From Mycobacterium sp. IS-3022 (GTDB taxonomy: Bacteria > Actinomycetota > Actinomycetes > Mycobacteriales > Mycobacteriaceae): 64,000 nt of DNA. Of this stretch, positions 16,386 through 23,857 are shown piece by piece (the stretch's first letter is position 1; each line of letters starts with the position of its first letter). The position numbers were made by a program, and so were the translations under genes. Under the pieces are notes generated by a model. That model saw only the letters and a program-made list of their open reading frames with translations. It made no database searches and was not told the DNA's origin. The DNA lies in the NCBI RefSeq assembly GCF_001500065.1, contig NZ_LQIN01000051.1, positions 1 through 64,000 of the forward strand, read 5' to 3'.

Positions 16386-17438
16386 ATGCGAATTGACGAG
16401 TCCGACAACGCCACTCGGACGCCGGACCCCGATGACCCGCGCAAGCCTCAGTCGCCGACCGACCTCACCCGGCCGTCGCTGCTCTACGCGATGCGCAAGG
16501 CGGTCCGGGAGTTCCAGGACGACGAGTGCACCGACCTTGCCGCGGCGCTGACGTATTACGCGGTGCTGTCGGCCTTTCCGGCACTGGTGGTCATGGTGTC
16601 CCTGCTCGGTGTGTTCGGACAGGGCGAACGCACGGTCGACGGGCTGCTCGACATCGCCGATGACGTGGCGCCGGCATCCGCGCTCGACACACTGCGGCCG
16701 ACGGTCGAGCAACTCGTCAACTCGCCGACGGCCGGCCTGGCGTTGGTGATCGGCATCGTGGGCGCGCTGTGGTCGGCGTCGGGCTACGTCGGCGCGTTCG
16801 GCCGCGCGATGAACCGCATCTACGAGGTCGACGAGGGTCGACCGGTGTGGAAACTGCGTCCGGTGCAGTTGCTGTTGACGCTGGCCGGCCTGGTGCTCGC
16901 GGCCGCGGTGGTGTTGATGCTGGCGGTCAGCGGGCCGGTCGCCGAGGCGGTCGGGAATGCGATCGGCCTCGGCGAGGTGGCGGTGACGGTCTGGGGTATC
17001 GCCAAGTGGCCGCTGATCCTGCTGTTCGTCGTGCTGGCCGTCGCGATCCTGTACTACGTCACACCCAACGTCGAGCAGCCGAGGTTTCGCTGGATCAGCG
17101 GCGGCGCGGCGCTCGCGATCCTGGTGTGGGTTCTCGCGTCCCTGCTGTTCGGTGTCTACGTGGCGAATTTCGGCAGCTACAACAGGACCTACGGCGCGTT
17201 GGCCGGTGTGATCGTCTTCCTGCTGTGGTTGTGGATCACCAACCTCGCGCTGCTGTTCGGCGCCGAGGTGGACGCCGAGCTGGAGCGCAGCCGTCAGCTG
17301 CAGGCCGGTCTGCCCGCCGAGCAGGAATTGCGACTACCACCCAAGGACACCCACAAGCTGCGCAAGGATGCGGCCGCCGAGAAGAAGGACGTCAAGCGGG
17401 CCAGGCGGCTACGCTTTTCGCGGGGCCGCAAACACTGA
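16386..17438 (+). CDS. YihY/BrkB-family membrane protein
   Basis: The 350-residue protein is a six-helix inner-membrane protein of the YihY/virulence factor BrkB family. After a hydrophilic N-terminus (1-45) come FQDDECTDLAAALTYYAVLS (the family signature), helices near 60, 130, 175, 215, 245 and 280, and a basic cytoplasmic tail rich in Lys/Arg (about 315-350). The conserved NFGSYNRTYGALAGVIVFLL stretch is present. The family's activity is unresolved. The ATG at 16386 is taken as the start. cobF begins 15 bases downstream. Confidence 0.9.
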   Translation: MRIDESDNATRTPDPDDPRKPQSPTDLTRPSLLYAMRKAVREFQDDECTDLAAALTYYAVLSAFPALVVMVSLLGVFGQGERTVDGLLDIADDVAPASALDTLRPTVEQLVNSPTAGLALVIGIVGALWSASGYVGAFGRAMNRIYEVDEGRPVWKLRPVQLLLTLAGLVLAAAVVLMLAVSGPVAEAVGNAIGLGEVAVTVWGIAKWPLILLFVVLAVAILYYVTPNVEQPRFRWISGGAALAILVWVLASLLFGVYVANFGSYNRTYGALAGVIVFLLWLWITNLALLFGAEVDAELERSRQLQAGLPAEQELRLPPKDTHKLRKDAAAEKKDVKRARRLRFSRGRKH

Positions 17439-17453
17439 AGGCATACTGCGGGC

Positions 17454-18212
17454 GTGACCCGTCGAATCCACGTCATCGGCATCGGCGCGGGCGATCCGGA
17501 CCAGGTGACCGCGCAGGCGGTGGCGGCGCTCAACGACACGCAGGTGTTCTTCGCGATGGACAAGGGCGACTCGAAGCACGACCTGGTGGCCCTGCGCAGA
17601 CAGATCTGCGAACGGTTCATCCGCGAGCCCGGCTATCGGTTCGTCGAACTGCCCGACCCGCCGAGAGACAGGGCCGCCTCGGATGCTCCGGACTATCGCC
17701 GGGCGGTCGCCGACTGGCATGCCGCGCGGGCGCGGGTGTGGGCCGACGCGATCTCCTCCGAGCTTTCTGACGGCGGCACCGGAGCATTTCTCGCGTGGGG
17801 CGATCCGTCGCTGTACGACAGCACGCTGCGCATCCTCGACGCCGTCGCGTGCCACGTCGACATCGACTTCGACGTGATCCCGGGTGTCACCGCCATTCAG
17901 ACGCTGACGGCGCGGCATCGCATTCCGCTCAACGACGTCGGCGAGCCCGTGCTCATCACGACCGGCAGGCAATTGCGCGACCATGGACTGGCCGGAAGCG
18001 CGGTGGTGATGCTCGATGCCGACTGCTCTTTTCTGTCCTGCCCGCCCGACACCCGCATCTGGTGGGGCGCCTACCTCGGCACGCCCGACGAGCTCCTGAT
18101 GTCTGGCACCGTCGGCGAGGTCGGCTCGCGGATCGCGGCGGTGCGCGCCGACGCCAGGGCCCGGCACGGCTGGATCATGGACACCTACCTACTGCGTTCG
18201 GAGATTCGTTAA
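17454..18212 (+). CDS. cobF: Precorrin-6A synthase (deacetylating)
   Basis: CobF methylates precorrin-5 at C-1 with SAM and releases acetate in aerobic cobalamin synthesis. The 252-residue length and start MTRRIHVIGIGAGDPDQVT (tetrapyrrole methylase N-terminal motif) fit CobF. The middle has AFLAWGDPSLYDSTLRIL and VIPGVTAIQTLTARH, the SAM-binding and substrate motifs. GTG 17454 is the start. No other cobalamin gene is adjacent, so this pathway gene is scattered from its partners. It follows the YihY-like gene by 15 bases, so read-through is likely. Confidence 0.92.
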   Translation: MTRRIHVIGIGAGDPDQVTAQAVAALNDTQVFFAMDKGDSKHDLVALRRQICERFIREPGYRFVELPDPPRDRAASDAPDYRRAVADWHAARARVWADAISSELSDGGTGAFLAWGDPSLYDSTLRILDAVACHVDIDFDVIPGVTAIQTLTARHRIPLNDVGEPVLITTGRQLRDHGLAGSAVVMLDADCSFLSCPPDTRIWWGAYLGTPDELLMSGTVGEVGSRIAAVRADARARHGWIMDTYLLRSEIR

Positions 18213-18288
18213 CCGGTTGATCGCCTTCACCCGGTGCGTGCGATCAACCACTCAGGGGCCGCAACGCGACCGTGGCAAGATCGCCGGC

Positions 18289-18687
18289 ATGGTGTCGTTT
18301 GTTGTCCGCGCCGCGCTGACCGGCGTTGCGCTGTGGGTGGTGACGCTGATCGTGCCCGGCATCCGCTTCGTCGGCGGGGATTCCGCACTGGCGGAGGTCG
18401 GCATCATCTTCGTCGTGGCGGTGATCTTCGGCGTGGTCAACGCGGTGATCAAGCCGATCGTGCAGATCATCTCGATCCCGCTCTACATCGTCACGCTCGG
18501 CCTGTTCCACATCGTCATCAACGCGCTGATGCTGTGGATAACGTCGTGGATCACCGAGCACACCACGCACTGGGGCCTGTACATCGACGACTTCTGGTGG
18601 ACGGCGATCTGGGCGGCGATCGTGCTGTCGGTCGTGAGCTGGCTGCTGTCGCTGATCACCGGTGGCGCTAACCGCGCGCGCGATTGA
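18289..18687 (+). CDS. Phage-holin-4-like small membrane protein
   Basis: The 132-residue protein fits the holin 4 superfamily 2 (Pfam Phage_holin_4_2), a chromosomal family despite the name. It has four hydrophobic helices: about 5-25, 35-55 (VGIIFVVAVIFGVVNAVIK), 60-85 and 105-125. I chose ATG 18289 (MVSFVVRAAL); the open frame reaches back to 18217 but the extra 24 residues are not hydrophobic and look non-genic. Function unknown, probably envelope-related. The next gene begins 17 bases downstream. Confidence 0.8.
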   Translation: MVSFVVRAALTGVALWVVTLIVPGIRFVGGDSALAEVGIIFVVAVIFGVVNAVIKPIVQIISIPLYIVTLGLFHIVINALMLWITSWITEHTTHWGLYIDDFWWTAIWAAIVLSVVSWLLSLITGGANRARD

Positions 18688-18703
18688 GCGGCACACTGGA
18701 GCC

Positions 18704-19567
18704 ATGCCGGAACTGCCCGAAGTCGAAGCGCTCGCCGATCACCTTCGCCGCCATGCCGTCGGACACCCGATCGGCCGCGTCGACGTGTCGGCGTTCTCGG
18801 TGCTCAAGACATTCGACCCACCGGTCACCGCGCTGCACGGGCGGACGGTCACCGACGCCAACCGCTGGGGCAAGTATCTCGGCCTGCAGGCCGGCGACCT
18901 GTACCTGATCGCCCACCTGTCGCGCGCGGGCTGGTTGCGGTGGTCGGACAAGCTGGCGGCCGCACCGTTGAAGCCCGGGAAGGGGCCGATCGCGCTCCGC
19001 GTTCATCTCGGAACACCCGGTGAGGCAGCGGGTTTCGACTTGACCGAGGCCGGCACGCAGAAACGGCTTGCGGTGTGGCTCGTCGACGATCCGGCCAAGG
19101 TGCCCGGCATCGCGGCGCTGGGCTCCGACGCATTGTCGTTGAGCCCCGACGATCTCGCCGGAGTACTGGCGGGCAACAGCGGGCGGATCAAGACCGTGAT
19201 CACCGACCAGAAGGTGATCGCAGGCATCGGCAACGCCTACAGCGACGAGATTCTGCACGTCGCGCGGATCTCTCCGTTCGCGACGGCGGGCAAGCTCACC
19301 GATGCGCAGCTGGCCGCGCTGCACGACGCGATGATCGGTGTCCTCACCGACGCCGTGCAGCGGTCGGTCGGTCAGCAGGCGGCAACGCTCAAGGGGGAGA
19401 AGCGCTCCGGCTTGCGGGTACATGCCCGCACCGGTCTGCCCTGTCCGGTCTGCGGGGACACCGTGCGCGAAGTGTCGTTCGCGGACAAGTCTTTCCAGTA
19501 CTGCCCGACCTGCCAGACGGGCGGCAAGGTACTGGCCGATCGTCGGATGTCGCGACTGCTCAAGTGA
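18704..19567 (+). CDS. Fpg/Nei-family DNA glycosylase
   Basis: This 287-residue base-excision enzyme removes oxidised bases and nicks the strand. The mature N-terminus PELPEVE gives the catalytic Pro and Glu right after the ATG at 18704. The helix-two-turn-helix has KVIAGIGNAYSDEILHVARI, and the C-terminus has a complete zinc finger CPVC-16-CPTC. I recall that the corresponding M. tuberculosis gene (Rv0944) is annotated as a much shorter protein, so this full-length copy is notable. ORF-open sequence back to 18662 is outside the family. Whether it prefers 8-oxoguanine (Fpg) or pyrimidine lesions (Nei) is unclear. Confidence 0.9.
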   Translation: MPELPEVEALADHLRRHAVGHPIGRVDVSAFSVLKTFDPPVTALHGRTVTDANRWGKYLGLQAGDLYLIAHLSRAGWLRWSDKLAAAPLKPGKGPIALRVHLGTPGEAAGFDLTEAGTQKRLAVWLVDDPAKVPGIAALGSDALSLSPDDLAGVLAGNSGRIKTVITDQKVIAGIGNAYSDEILHVARISPFATAGKLTDAQLAALHDAMIGVLTDAVQRSVGQQAATLKGEKRSGLRVHARTGLPCPVCGDTVREVSFADKSFQYCPTCQTGGKVLADRRMSRLLK

Positions 19568-20126
19568 TCCGGCAGTAAGCGCGGGTGGCCGCCGAGAGCG
19601 CCTGCCGGTAGAGGGGGTCGAGCTGACGGGCATTGGCCACGGCGTCCGTCGCATCCTTGCGCGTGCGCATGCAGTCCGGGCTGTGAAGCGTATTCCACTG
19701 CAGTGCAATCTCTTCGACCATGATCTTGTTGAGCCCGTCGATCTGCGATCGCAACTCGGACAGTTCGGGCGCCGCGGTGGGTGCGGACGTGGGGTCGAAC
19801 TTCCACTGGCCGAAGCGGGTGTACTGGATGCCCTCGGTGGCGTCGATCTGGTCGGTGAAGATCGTTCGCACGTAGGCCGGGTCGACGGCGTGCGCGGCGG
19901 CGTCGGCGGCGACGGTGTCGAGGACCGCGTCGGCGCGCTGCCGGTCGGTGATCGGCCCACCGTTGATCCATTTGGCTGCCGCGACCGGGTCCGCGGTGGC
20001 CAGCCGCTGCGCCGCCGTGTCCACCAGCCGGTACAGCGGGCTGACTGGCTGGGCGTGCGCGACCGGCAGTGAGATCGCGACAAGCAACGTCACCAGCGCC
20101 GACGTCGTCATCCGAGGGGCAACCAT
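19560..20126 (-). CDS. Secreted chorismate mutase (AroQ gamma class)
   Basis: The 188-residue protein matches the secreted mycobacterial chorismate mutase type (Rv1885c-like), which converts chorismate to prephenate outside the cytoplasm. It has a signal peptide (MTTSALVTLLVAISLPVAHA) cleaved before QPVSP. The all-helical domain contains VDTAAQRLATADPVAAAKW, DQIDATEGIQYTRFGQWK and two Cys (SPDCMR and AYCRIT) that could form the disulfide known in this class. The start is ATG 20126 or ATG 20111. Its stop overlaps that of the glycosylase by eight bases. Confidence 0.88.
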   Translation of the reverse strand: MVAPRMTTSALVTLLVAISLPVAHAQPVSPLYRLVDTAAQRLATADPVAAAKWINGGPITDRQRADAVLDTVAADAAAHAVDPAYVRTIFTDQIDATEGIQYTRFGQWKFDPTSAPTAAPELSELRSQIDGLNKIMVEEIALQWNTLHSPDCMRTRKDATDAVANARQLDPLYRQALSAATRAYCRIT

Positions 20127-20169
20127 GCGTCCATCATCGACCTCGATCGCGCTCGCTTAGTCTGTCGGG

Positions 20170-20919
20170 GTGACTCGGCAGAAGATCTTGGTCACCGGCG
20201 CGAGCTCCGGCCTGGGCGCCGGCATGGCCCGCGCGTTCGCCGCCAAGGGCCGCGATCTCGCGCTGTGTGCCCGCCGCGTCGACCGGCTCGACGAGCTCAA
20301 GGCCGAACTGCTCGAGCGTCATCCCGGAATCGAAGTCGCCGTCGCCGCGCTCGACGTCAACGATCATGACCAGGTGCCGAAGGTGTTCGGTGAGCTGGCC
20401 GACGAACTCGGCGGCATCGACCGCGTCATCGTCAACGCGGGCGTCGGCAAGGGCGCGCCGCTGGGGTCGGGCAAGCTGTGGGCGAACAAGGTCACCATTG
20501 AAACCAATCTCGTTGCCGCACTGGTGCAGATCGAGACAGCGCTCGAGATGTTCAAGCAAACGGGCGGCGGCCACCTGGTGCTCGTTTCCTCGGTGCTCGG
20601 CAACAAAGGCGTTCCGGGGGTGAAGGCGGCCTACGCCGCGAGCAAGGCGGGGGTGTCGTCGCTCGGTGAGTCGTTGCGCGCGGAGTACGCACGTGGGCCC
20701 ATTAAGGTCACGGTCCTCGAGCCCGGTTACATCGAATCGGAGATGACGGCGAAGGCCGAGTCGACGGCGTTGATGGTGGACAACGAAACCGGTGTGCGCG
20801 CGATGGTGGCCGTCATCGAGCGGGAGAGTGGACGCGCGGCGGTGCCGTGGTGGCCATGGGCGCCGCTGGTTCAGCTGATGCGGGTGCTGCCGCCGCGGCT
20901 CATCAAGCCGTTCGCCTGA
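20170..20919 (+). CDS. Short-chain dehydrogenase/reductase
   Basis: The 249-residue protein is a classical SDR. It has the cofactor motif TGASSGLGAGMA (about 9-20), NAGVG (about 90), and the catalytic Ser (VLVSSVLG) and YAASK Tyr/Lys pair. The C-terminus has a Trp/Pro-rich hydrophobic stretch (VPWWPWAPLVQLM) that may contact a membrane or substrate. The start is GTG 20170. It corresponds in position to M. tuberculosis Rv0945. Substrate unknown. Confidence 0.9.
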   Translation: MTRQKILVTGASSGLGAGMARAFAAKGRDLALCARRVDRLDELKAELLERHPGIEVAVAALDVNDHDQVPKVFGELADELGGIDRVIVNAGVGKGAPLGSGKLWANKVTIETNLVAALVQIETALEMFKQTGGGHLVLVSSVLGNKGVPGVKAAYAASKAGVSSLGESLRAEYARGPIKVTVLEPGYIESEMTAKAESTALMVDNETGVRAMVAVIERESGRAAVPWWPWAPLVQLMRVLPPRLIKPFA

Positions 20920-20978
20920 GGCGGCGAAACCGTGTAGAGACCAGCGCCACCGGGTAGCCCGCAGCGCTAGTTCCCCAT

Positions 20979-20983
20979 GGAGG
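20979..20983 (+). promoter_or_regulatory. Shine-Dalgarno that fixes the start of the epimerase-like gene
   Basis: GGAGG is followed by 5 bases and ATG 20989. The upstream in-frame ATG at 20977 overlaps this site and so cannot be the initiator that it serves. Confidence 0.7.
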
Positions 20984-20988
20984 TTTCG

Positions 20989-21978
20989 ATGAGAGTGTTG
21001 CTGACGGGTGGCACCGGGTTCGTTGGAGCATGGACGGCCAAGGCGGCGGCCGAGGCGGGTCATCACGTGCGGTTCCTGGTCCGTGATCCGGCGCGGTTGG
21101 CGACCAGCGCCGCGCAGATCGGCGTCGACACCGACGACTACGCCATCGGCGACATTGCCGACGCCGATGCGACGGCCGCGGCGATGGACGGCTGCGACGC
21201 CGTGATTCATTCCGCGGCAATGGTTTCCATGGATCCACGGCAGGCCGACAGGATGCTGCAGACCAATCTCGCCGGCGCCCGCAACGTGCTTGGCGCGGCG
21301 GTTTTGCGCGGCCTCGATCCGATCGTCCACGTATCCAGCTTCACCGCACTGTTCCGTCCCGGCCTCGACGTGCTCCACGCCGATCTTCCGGTGGTCGGTG
21401 GGACCGACGGCTACGGGAAGTCCAAGGCGGAGGTGGAGAAGTACGCACGAGGACTACAGGATGCGGGTGCCCCGGTGAACATCACGTACCCGGGCATGGT
21501 GCTCGGGCCGCCGGCGGGAAACCAGTTCGGCGAAGCGGCCGAAGGCGTTGAGGCGGCCGTGAAGATGCGTGGGGTGCCAGGCCGCGGTGCCGCCTGGATT
21601 GTGGTCGACGTCCGCGATCTGGCTGCGCTGCACGCCGCGCTACTCGAACCCGGCAAGGGGCCACGTCGATACATGGCAGGCGGCAAGCGCGTCGGGATCG
21701 CCGATCTGGCGTCGACGATCGGCCGCGCAGCGAACCGGTCGCTTCGGGTGTACCCAGTGCCGGATACGTTGCTGCGCAACCTCGGAAGGGTGGTCGACGT
21801 GGCCGGGGCCTATCTGCCGTTCGACGCGCCGGTGACCGGGGCGGCGATGCAGTACTACACCCAGATGCCGTCGTCTGACGATTCACCCAGCGAGATCGAA
21901 CTCACCATCACTTACCGGGACCCGCAGGAGACGCTGGCGGACACCGTCGCCGGGCTGAGGCAGGTCGGCAGGTTGTAG
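20989..21978 (+). CDS. NAD-dependent epimerase/dehydratase family protein
   Basis: The 329-residue protein is an extended SDR. It starts MRVLLTGGTGFVGAWTAKAA with the nucleotide-binding GGTGFVG motif. A YGKSKAEVE motif carries the catalytic Tyr/Lys pair (about residue 143). The substrate-binding C-terminal half follows. The family acts on nucleotide sugars, flavonoids or sterols; the exact substrate is unclear. ATG 20989 is chosen because GGAGG lies 5 bases before it. It follows the SDR gene by 70 bases on the same strand. Confidence 0.86.
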   Translation: MRVLLTGGTGFVGAWTAKAAAEAGHHVRFLVRDPARLATSAAQIGVDTDDYAIGDIADADATAAAMDGCDAVIHSAAMVSMDPRQADRMLQTNLAGARNVLGAAVLRGLDPIVHVSSFTALFRPGLDVLHADLPVVGGTDGYGKSKAEVEKYARGLQDAGAPVNITYPGMVLGPPAGNQFGEAAEGVEAAVKMRGVPGRGAAWIVVDVRDLAALHAALLEPGKGPRRYMAGGKRVGIADLASTIGRAANRSLRVYPVPDTLLRNLGRVVDVAGAYLPFDAPVTGAAMQYYTQMPSSDDSPSEIELTITYRDPQETLADTVAGLRQVGRL

Positions 21979-22024
21979 GTCGTTCGCAGGTTTAAGCAAT
22001 CGGGCGTCGTGGTAGCCAAATCCC

Positions 22025-22402
22025 ATGATCGAAAAACTGACGAAGATGACGCCCCTGTTGTTCTCGGGCGCTGCGGCAGTCGCGATCGCCGTCGCGCCGA
22101 TCGCCGGTGCGCAACCGGCACCCCCGCCGTGTCTCAACGCTGACGGCACTCCGTGTGCCGGCATCGGCAACGTCGAGGCCGGTCCCGGTGGTGGTGCGCA
22201 AGTGAATGTTCCGAACGGCCCGCAGGGCACCGCTGACGGAGGCGGCGCTGCAGGTGTGATCCCCGGTGGCCCCGAAGGCTCGGCGGGCCCCGGTGGCGCG
22301 AGCGGTTCGCTGGCCCCGAACGGACCCGGCGGCACGGCCGGACCCGGCGGTGCGAGCGGATGCCTGCCGAATGTCGGCTGCGTGAACATCCCGGCTCCGT
22401 AA
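22025..22402 (+). CDS. Secreted Gly/Pro-rich protein
   Basis: The 125-residue protein has a signal peptide (about 1-29, ending IAGAQ) and a mature part made of Gly/Pro-rich low-complexity repeats such as GPGGASGSLAPNGPGG and GPGGASGCLPNVG. Four Cys lie in two pairs near the ends (PPCLNADGTPC and GCLPNVGC). No enzyme domain is visible. It resembles small exported Gly-rich mycobacterial proteins. It is preceded by a 46-base gap and followed by a strong hairpin. Function unknown. Confidence 0.75.
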   Translation: MIEKLTKMTPLLFSGAAAVAIAVAPIAGAQPAPPPCLNADGTPCAGIGNVEAGPGGGAQVNVPNGPQGTADGGGAAGVIPGGPEGSAGPGGASGSLAPNGPGGTAGPGGASGCLPNVGCVNIPAP

Positions 22403-22419
22403 CCACCATCCTTCAGCCG

Positions 22420-22453
22420 CGCGGTGCACGCTTCTCGGTGAGCGTGCGCCGCG
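22420..22453. terminator. Hairpin terminator between convergent genes
   Basis: CGCGGTGCACGCT and AGCGTGCGCCGCG are complementary at 12 of 13 positions with an 8-base loop. The structure sits between the stops of the Gly/Pro-rich gene and the opposing membrane protein, where a bidirectional terminator is expected. No clear U-run follows. Confidence 0.6.
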
Positions 22454-22484
22454 TTGTGCTGAACAACCTGTGTCGCATTGGGTT

Positions 22485-22886
22485 TCAGCCAACGGCCTCC
22501 GTGCGATCGGCGACCAGGCGGCGCGCCACGAACCCGAACACCAAAACAGATGCAGCAGGAGCGCCGAAAAGCACGATCGCCAGCAATATCCCGGACGCCG
22601 TGCCGCTCAACGCGGTGGCAAACGCGAACACCGCCACGACCCATGACACCGCGCACGTCAACACCGTGACCACGATCGCCACCGCCAGGGCACGCCGCAC
22701 TCCATAAGCCGGAAATCCAGAGAGTGCCAAGATCAACAGGACTGGTACGCCCAGGATGGCCGCCGCCACCCACATCCCCGAAAGCGTTCCCAACTCCCTG
22801 GCCGCCGGCATTATCAAACAGGCTGCGGCCACCGCGGCGAGCACGATGCCGACCGCCGCGATGGCACGCGCATTGGTTTCTCGCAT
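22485..22886 (-). CDS. Four-helix membrane protein of unknown function
   Basis: The 133-residue protein has four predicted transmembrane helices (about residues 6-25, 35-55, 60-85, 95-118), ending in a short basic tail. The helices are rich in Ala, Val and Ile. I chose ATG 22886 (MRETNARAIAAVG) over a TTG at 22919, because the extra 11 residues are charged and unconvincing. I recognise no family. It is divergent from the XRE regulator, sharing a short promoter gap. Confidence 0.62.
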   Translation of the reverse strand: MRETNARAIAAVGIVLAAVAAACLIMPAARELGTLSGMWVAAAILGVPVLLILALSGFPAYGVRRALAVAIVVTVLTCAVSWVVAVFAFATALSGTASGILLAIVLFGAPAASVLVFGFVARRLVADRTEAVG

Positions 22887-22985
22887 ACGTTCGGTGTGCC
22901 CACTACGTCGTCCGGACAATCGCAGCGCCCGCTCCAGAGCCGCACGTTGGGCTCGCCTCAGCGGACCGCTGAGCGATAGGTCTGC

Positions 22986-23013
22986 TTGACAGATCGTTGG
23001 GTTTTCCTAACAC
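22986..23013 (+). promoter_or_regulatory. Candidate promoter for the XRE regulator
   Basis: TTGACA (22986-22991) is a perfect -35 hexamer; TAACAC (23008-23013) 16 bases later is a weak -10. Transcription would begin near 23020-23022, at or beside the GTG 23022, so the mRNA may be leaderless. Confidence 0.4.
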
Positions 23014-23021
23014 TGTGTTGT

Positions 23022-23333
23022 GTGAGTCCGGTGAGACGGGGCGATTCGCTGCCCATCCACAACCGCATCGGCGTCCTACGCGCCGAGCGGCGGATGACGC
23101 GGGCTGAACTCGCGGCTCTGATCGACGTGAACCCGCAGACCGTCGGCGCGCTCGAACGCGGCGACCACTATCCGAGCCTGGACCTGGCATTTCGGATCTG
23201 CGACGTGTTCGGCCTGCCCGTCGAGGCGGTGTTCTCCCGCACGGAGTTCACGCCGCTGTCCATCGAGCTCTACCGGAGGAACCCGCGCGCGCAAGGAGGC
23301 GACTCAGATGTCCCCATCGACCCGGCAGGCTGA
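23022..23333 (+). CDS. XRE-family helix-turn-helix regulator
   Basis: The protein is about 103 residues and is mostly one helix-turn-helix domain: RIGVLRAERRMTRAELAALI, DVNPQTVGALERGDHYPSLD and DVFGLPVEAVFS. This is the compact transcription-factor type often paired with a membrane protein. The start is GTG 23022 or GTG 23031; an open frame from TTG 22986 overlaps a TTGACA hexamer that looks like a -35 box, so I reject it. It overlaps the following membrane gene by 26 bases. Confidence 0.8.
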   Translation: MSPVRRGDSLPIHNRIGVLRAERRMTRAELAALIDVNPQTVGALERGDHYPSLDLAFRICDVFGLPVEAVFSRTEFTPLSIELYRRNPRAQGGDSDVPIDPAG

Positions 23334-23853
23334 CCGAACGCTCATCGACCGTTACCAGGACTACCGGACTAGGCGGTTCCTCAAGCATGAGCGGACCTAT
23401 GCCCACTCGCTTCCGAGGTGGCGCACCCAGTCCCGACGCCGGATTCTCGTGGTCGGTCTCGGGCTCACCTTCGCGTTCATGTTCGCAGTCAGTGTCCTGT
23501 CCGCGTTCGGATTATGGTGGGCGCCGTTGTTGTGGTTGGTCGCATGTCTGTTCTTCTTCCCGCTGTGGATCATGCTGCAGATCGTGTCGGGCAGGCAGGG
23601 TGACGCCCCGGAGGCGGCCCTCGACGAGTACGAGGTACAGCAGCGCAACAGTGCCCGCTCGATCGGCCTGACCATCACCCAGAACCTGATGCTGATTCCG
23701 ATCGGCTACCTGCTCGTCGCATCAATTTACTTGCGCGACACCGACACCGATGTGGCCTATGCGGGTGCGCTGATGTCGCTGGCCGTGCTGGTGTTCGGCG
23801 GTTGCGCGCCGGCGATGATCCTCGGCTGGAGTCGCCCGGACCCCGACGCCTAG
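23308..23853 (+). CDS. Four-helix membrane protein paired with XRE regulator
   Basis: The 181-residue protein has a basic N-terminus (1-45) and four hydrophobic helices (about 45-68, 72-95, 120-140, 150-172). The ATG at 23308 has a good Shine-Dalgarno (AAGGAGG about 10 bases upstream) inside the regulator gene. Gene pairs of small XRE regulator plus multi-helix membrane protein are common and often uncharacterised. Its stop is 4 bases from the pgi stop. Function unknown. Confidence 0.75.
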   Translation: MSPSTRQADRTLIDRYQDYRTRRFLKHERTYAHSLPRWRTQSRRRILVVGLGLTFAFMFAVSVLSAFGLWWAPLLWLVACLFFFPLWIMLQIVSGRQGDAPEAALDEYEVQQRNSARSIGLTITQNLMLIPIGYLLVASIYLRDTDTDVAYAGALMSLAVLVFGGCAPAMILGWSRPDPDA

Positions 23854-23857
23854 ATCG

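Noticed and set aside
22986..23021. TTG start of the XRE regulator at 22986
   Set aside because: The bases are TTGACA, a good -35 hexamer, and the added residues do not fit the HTH family.
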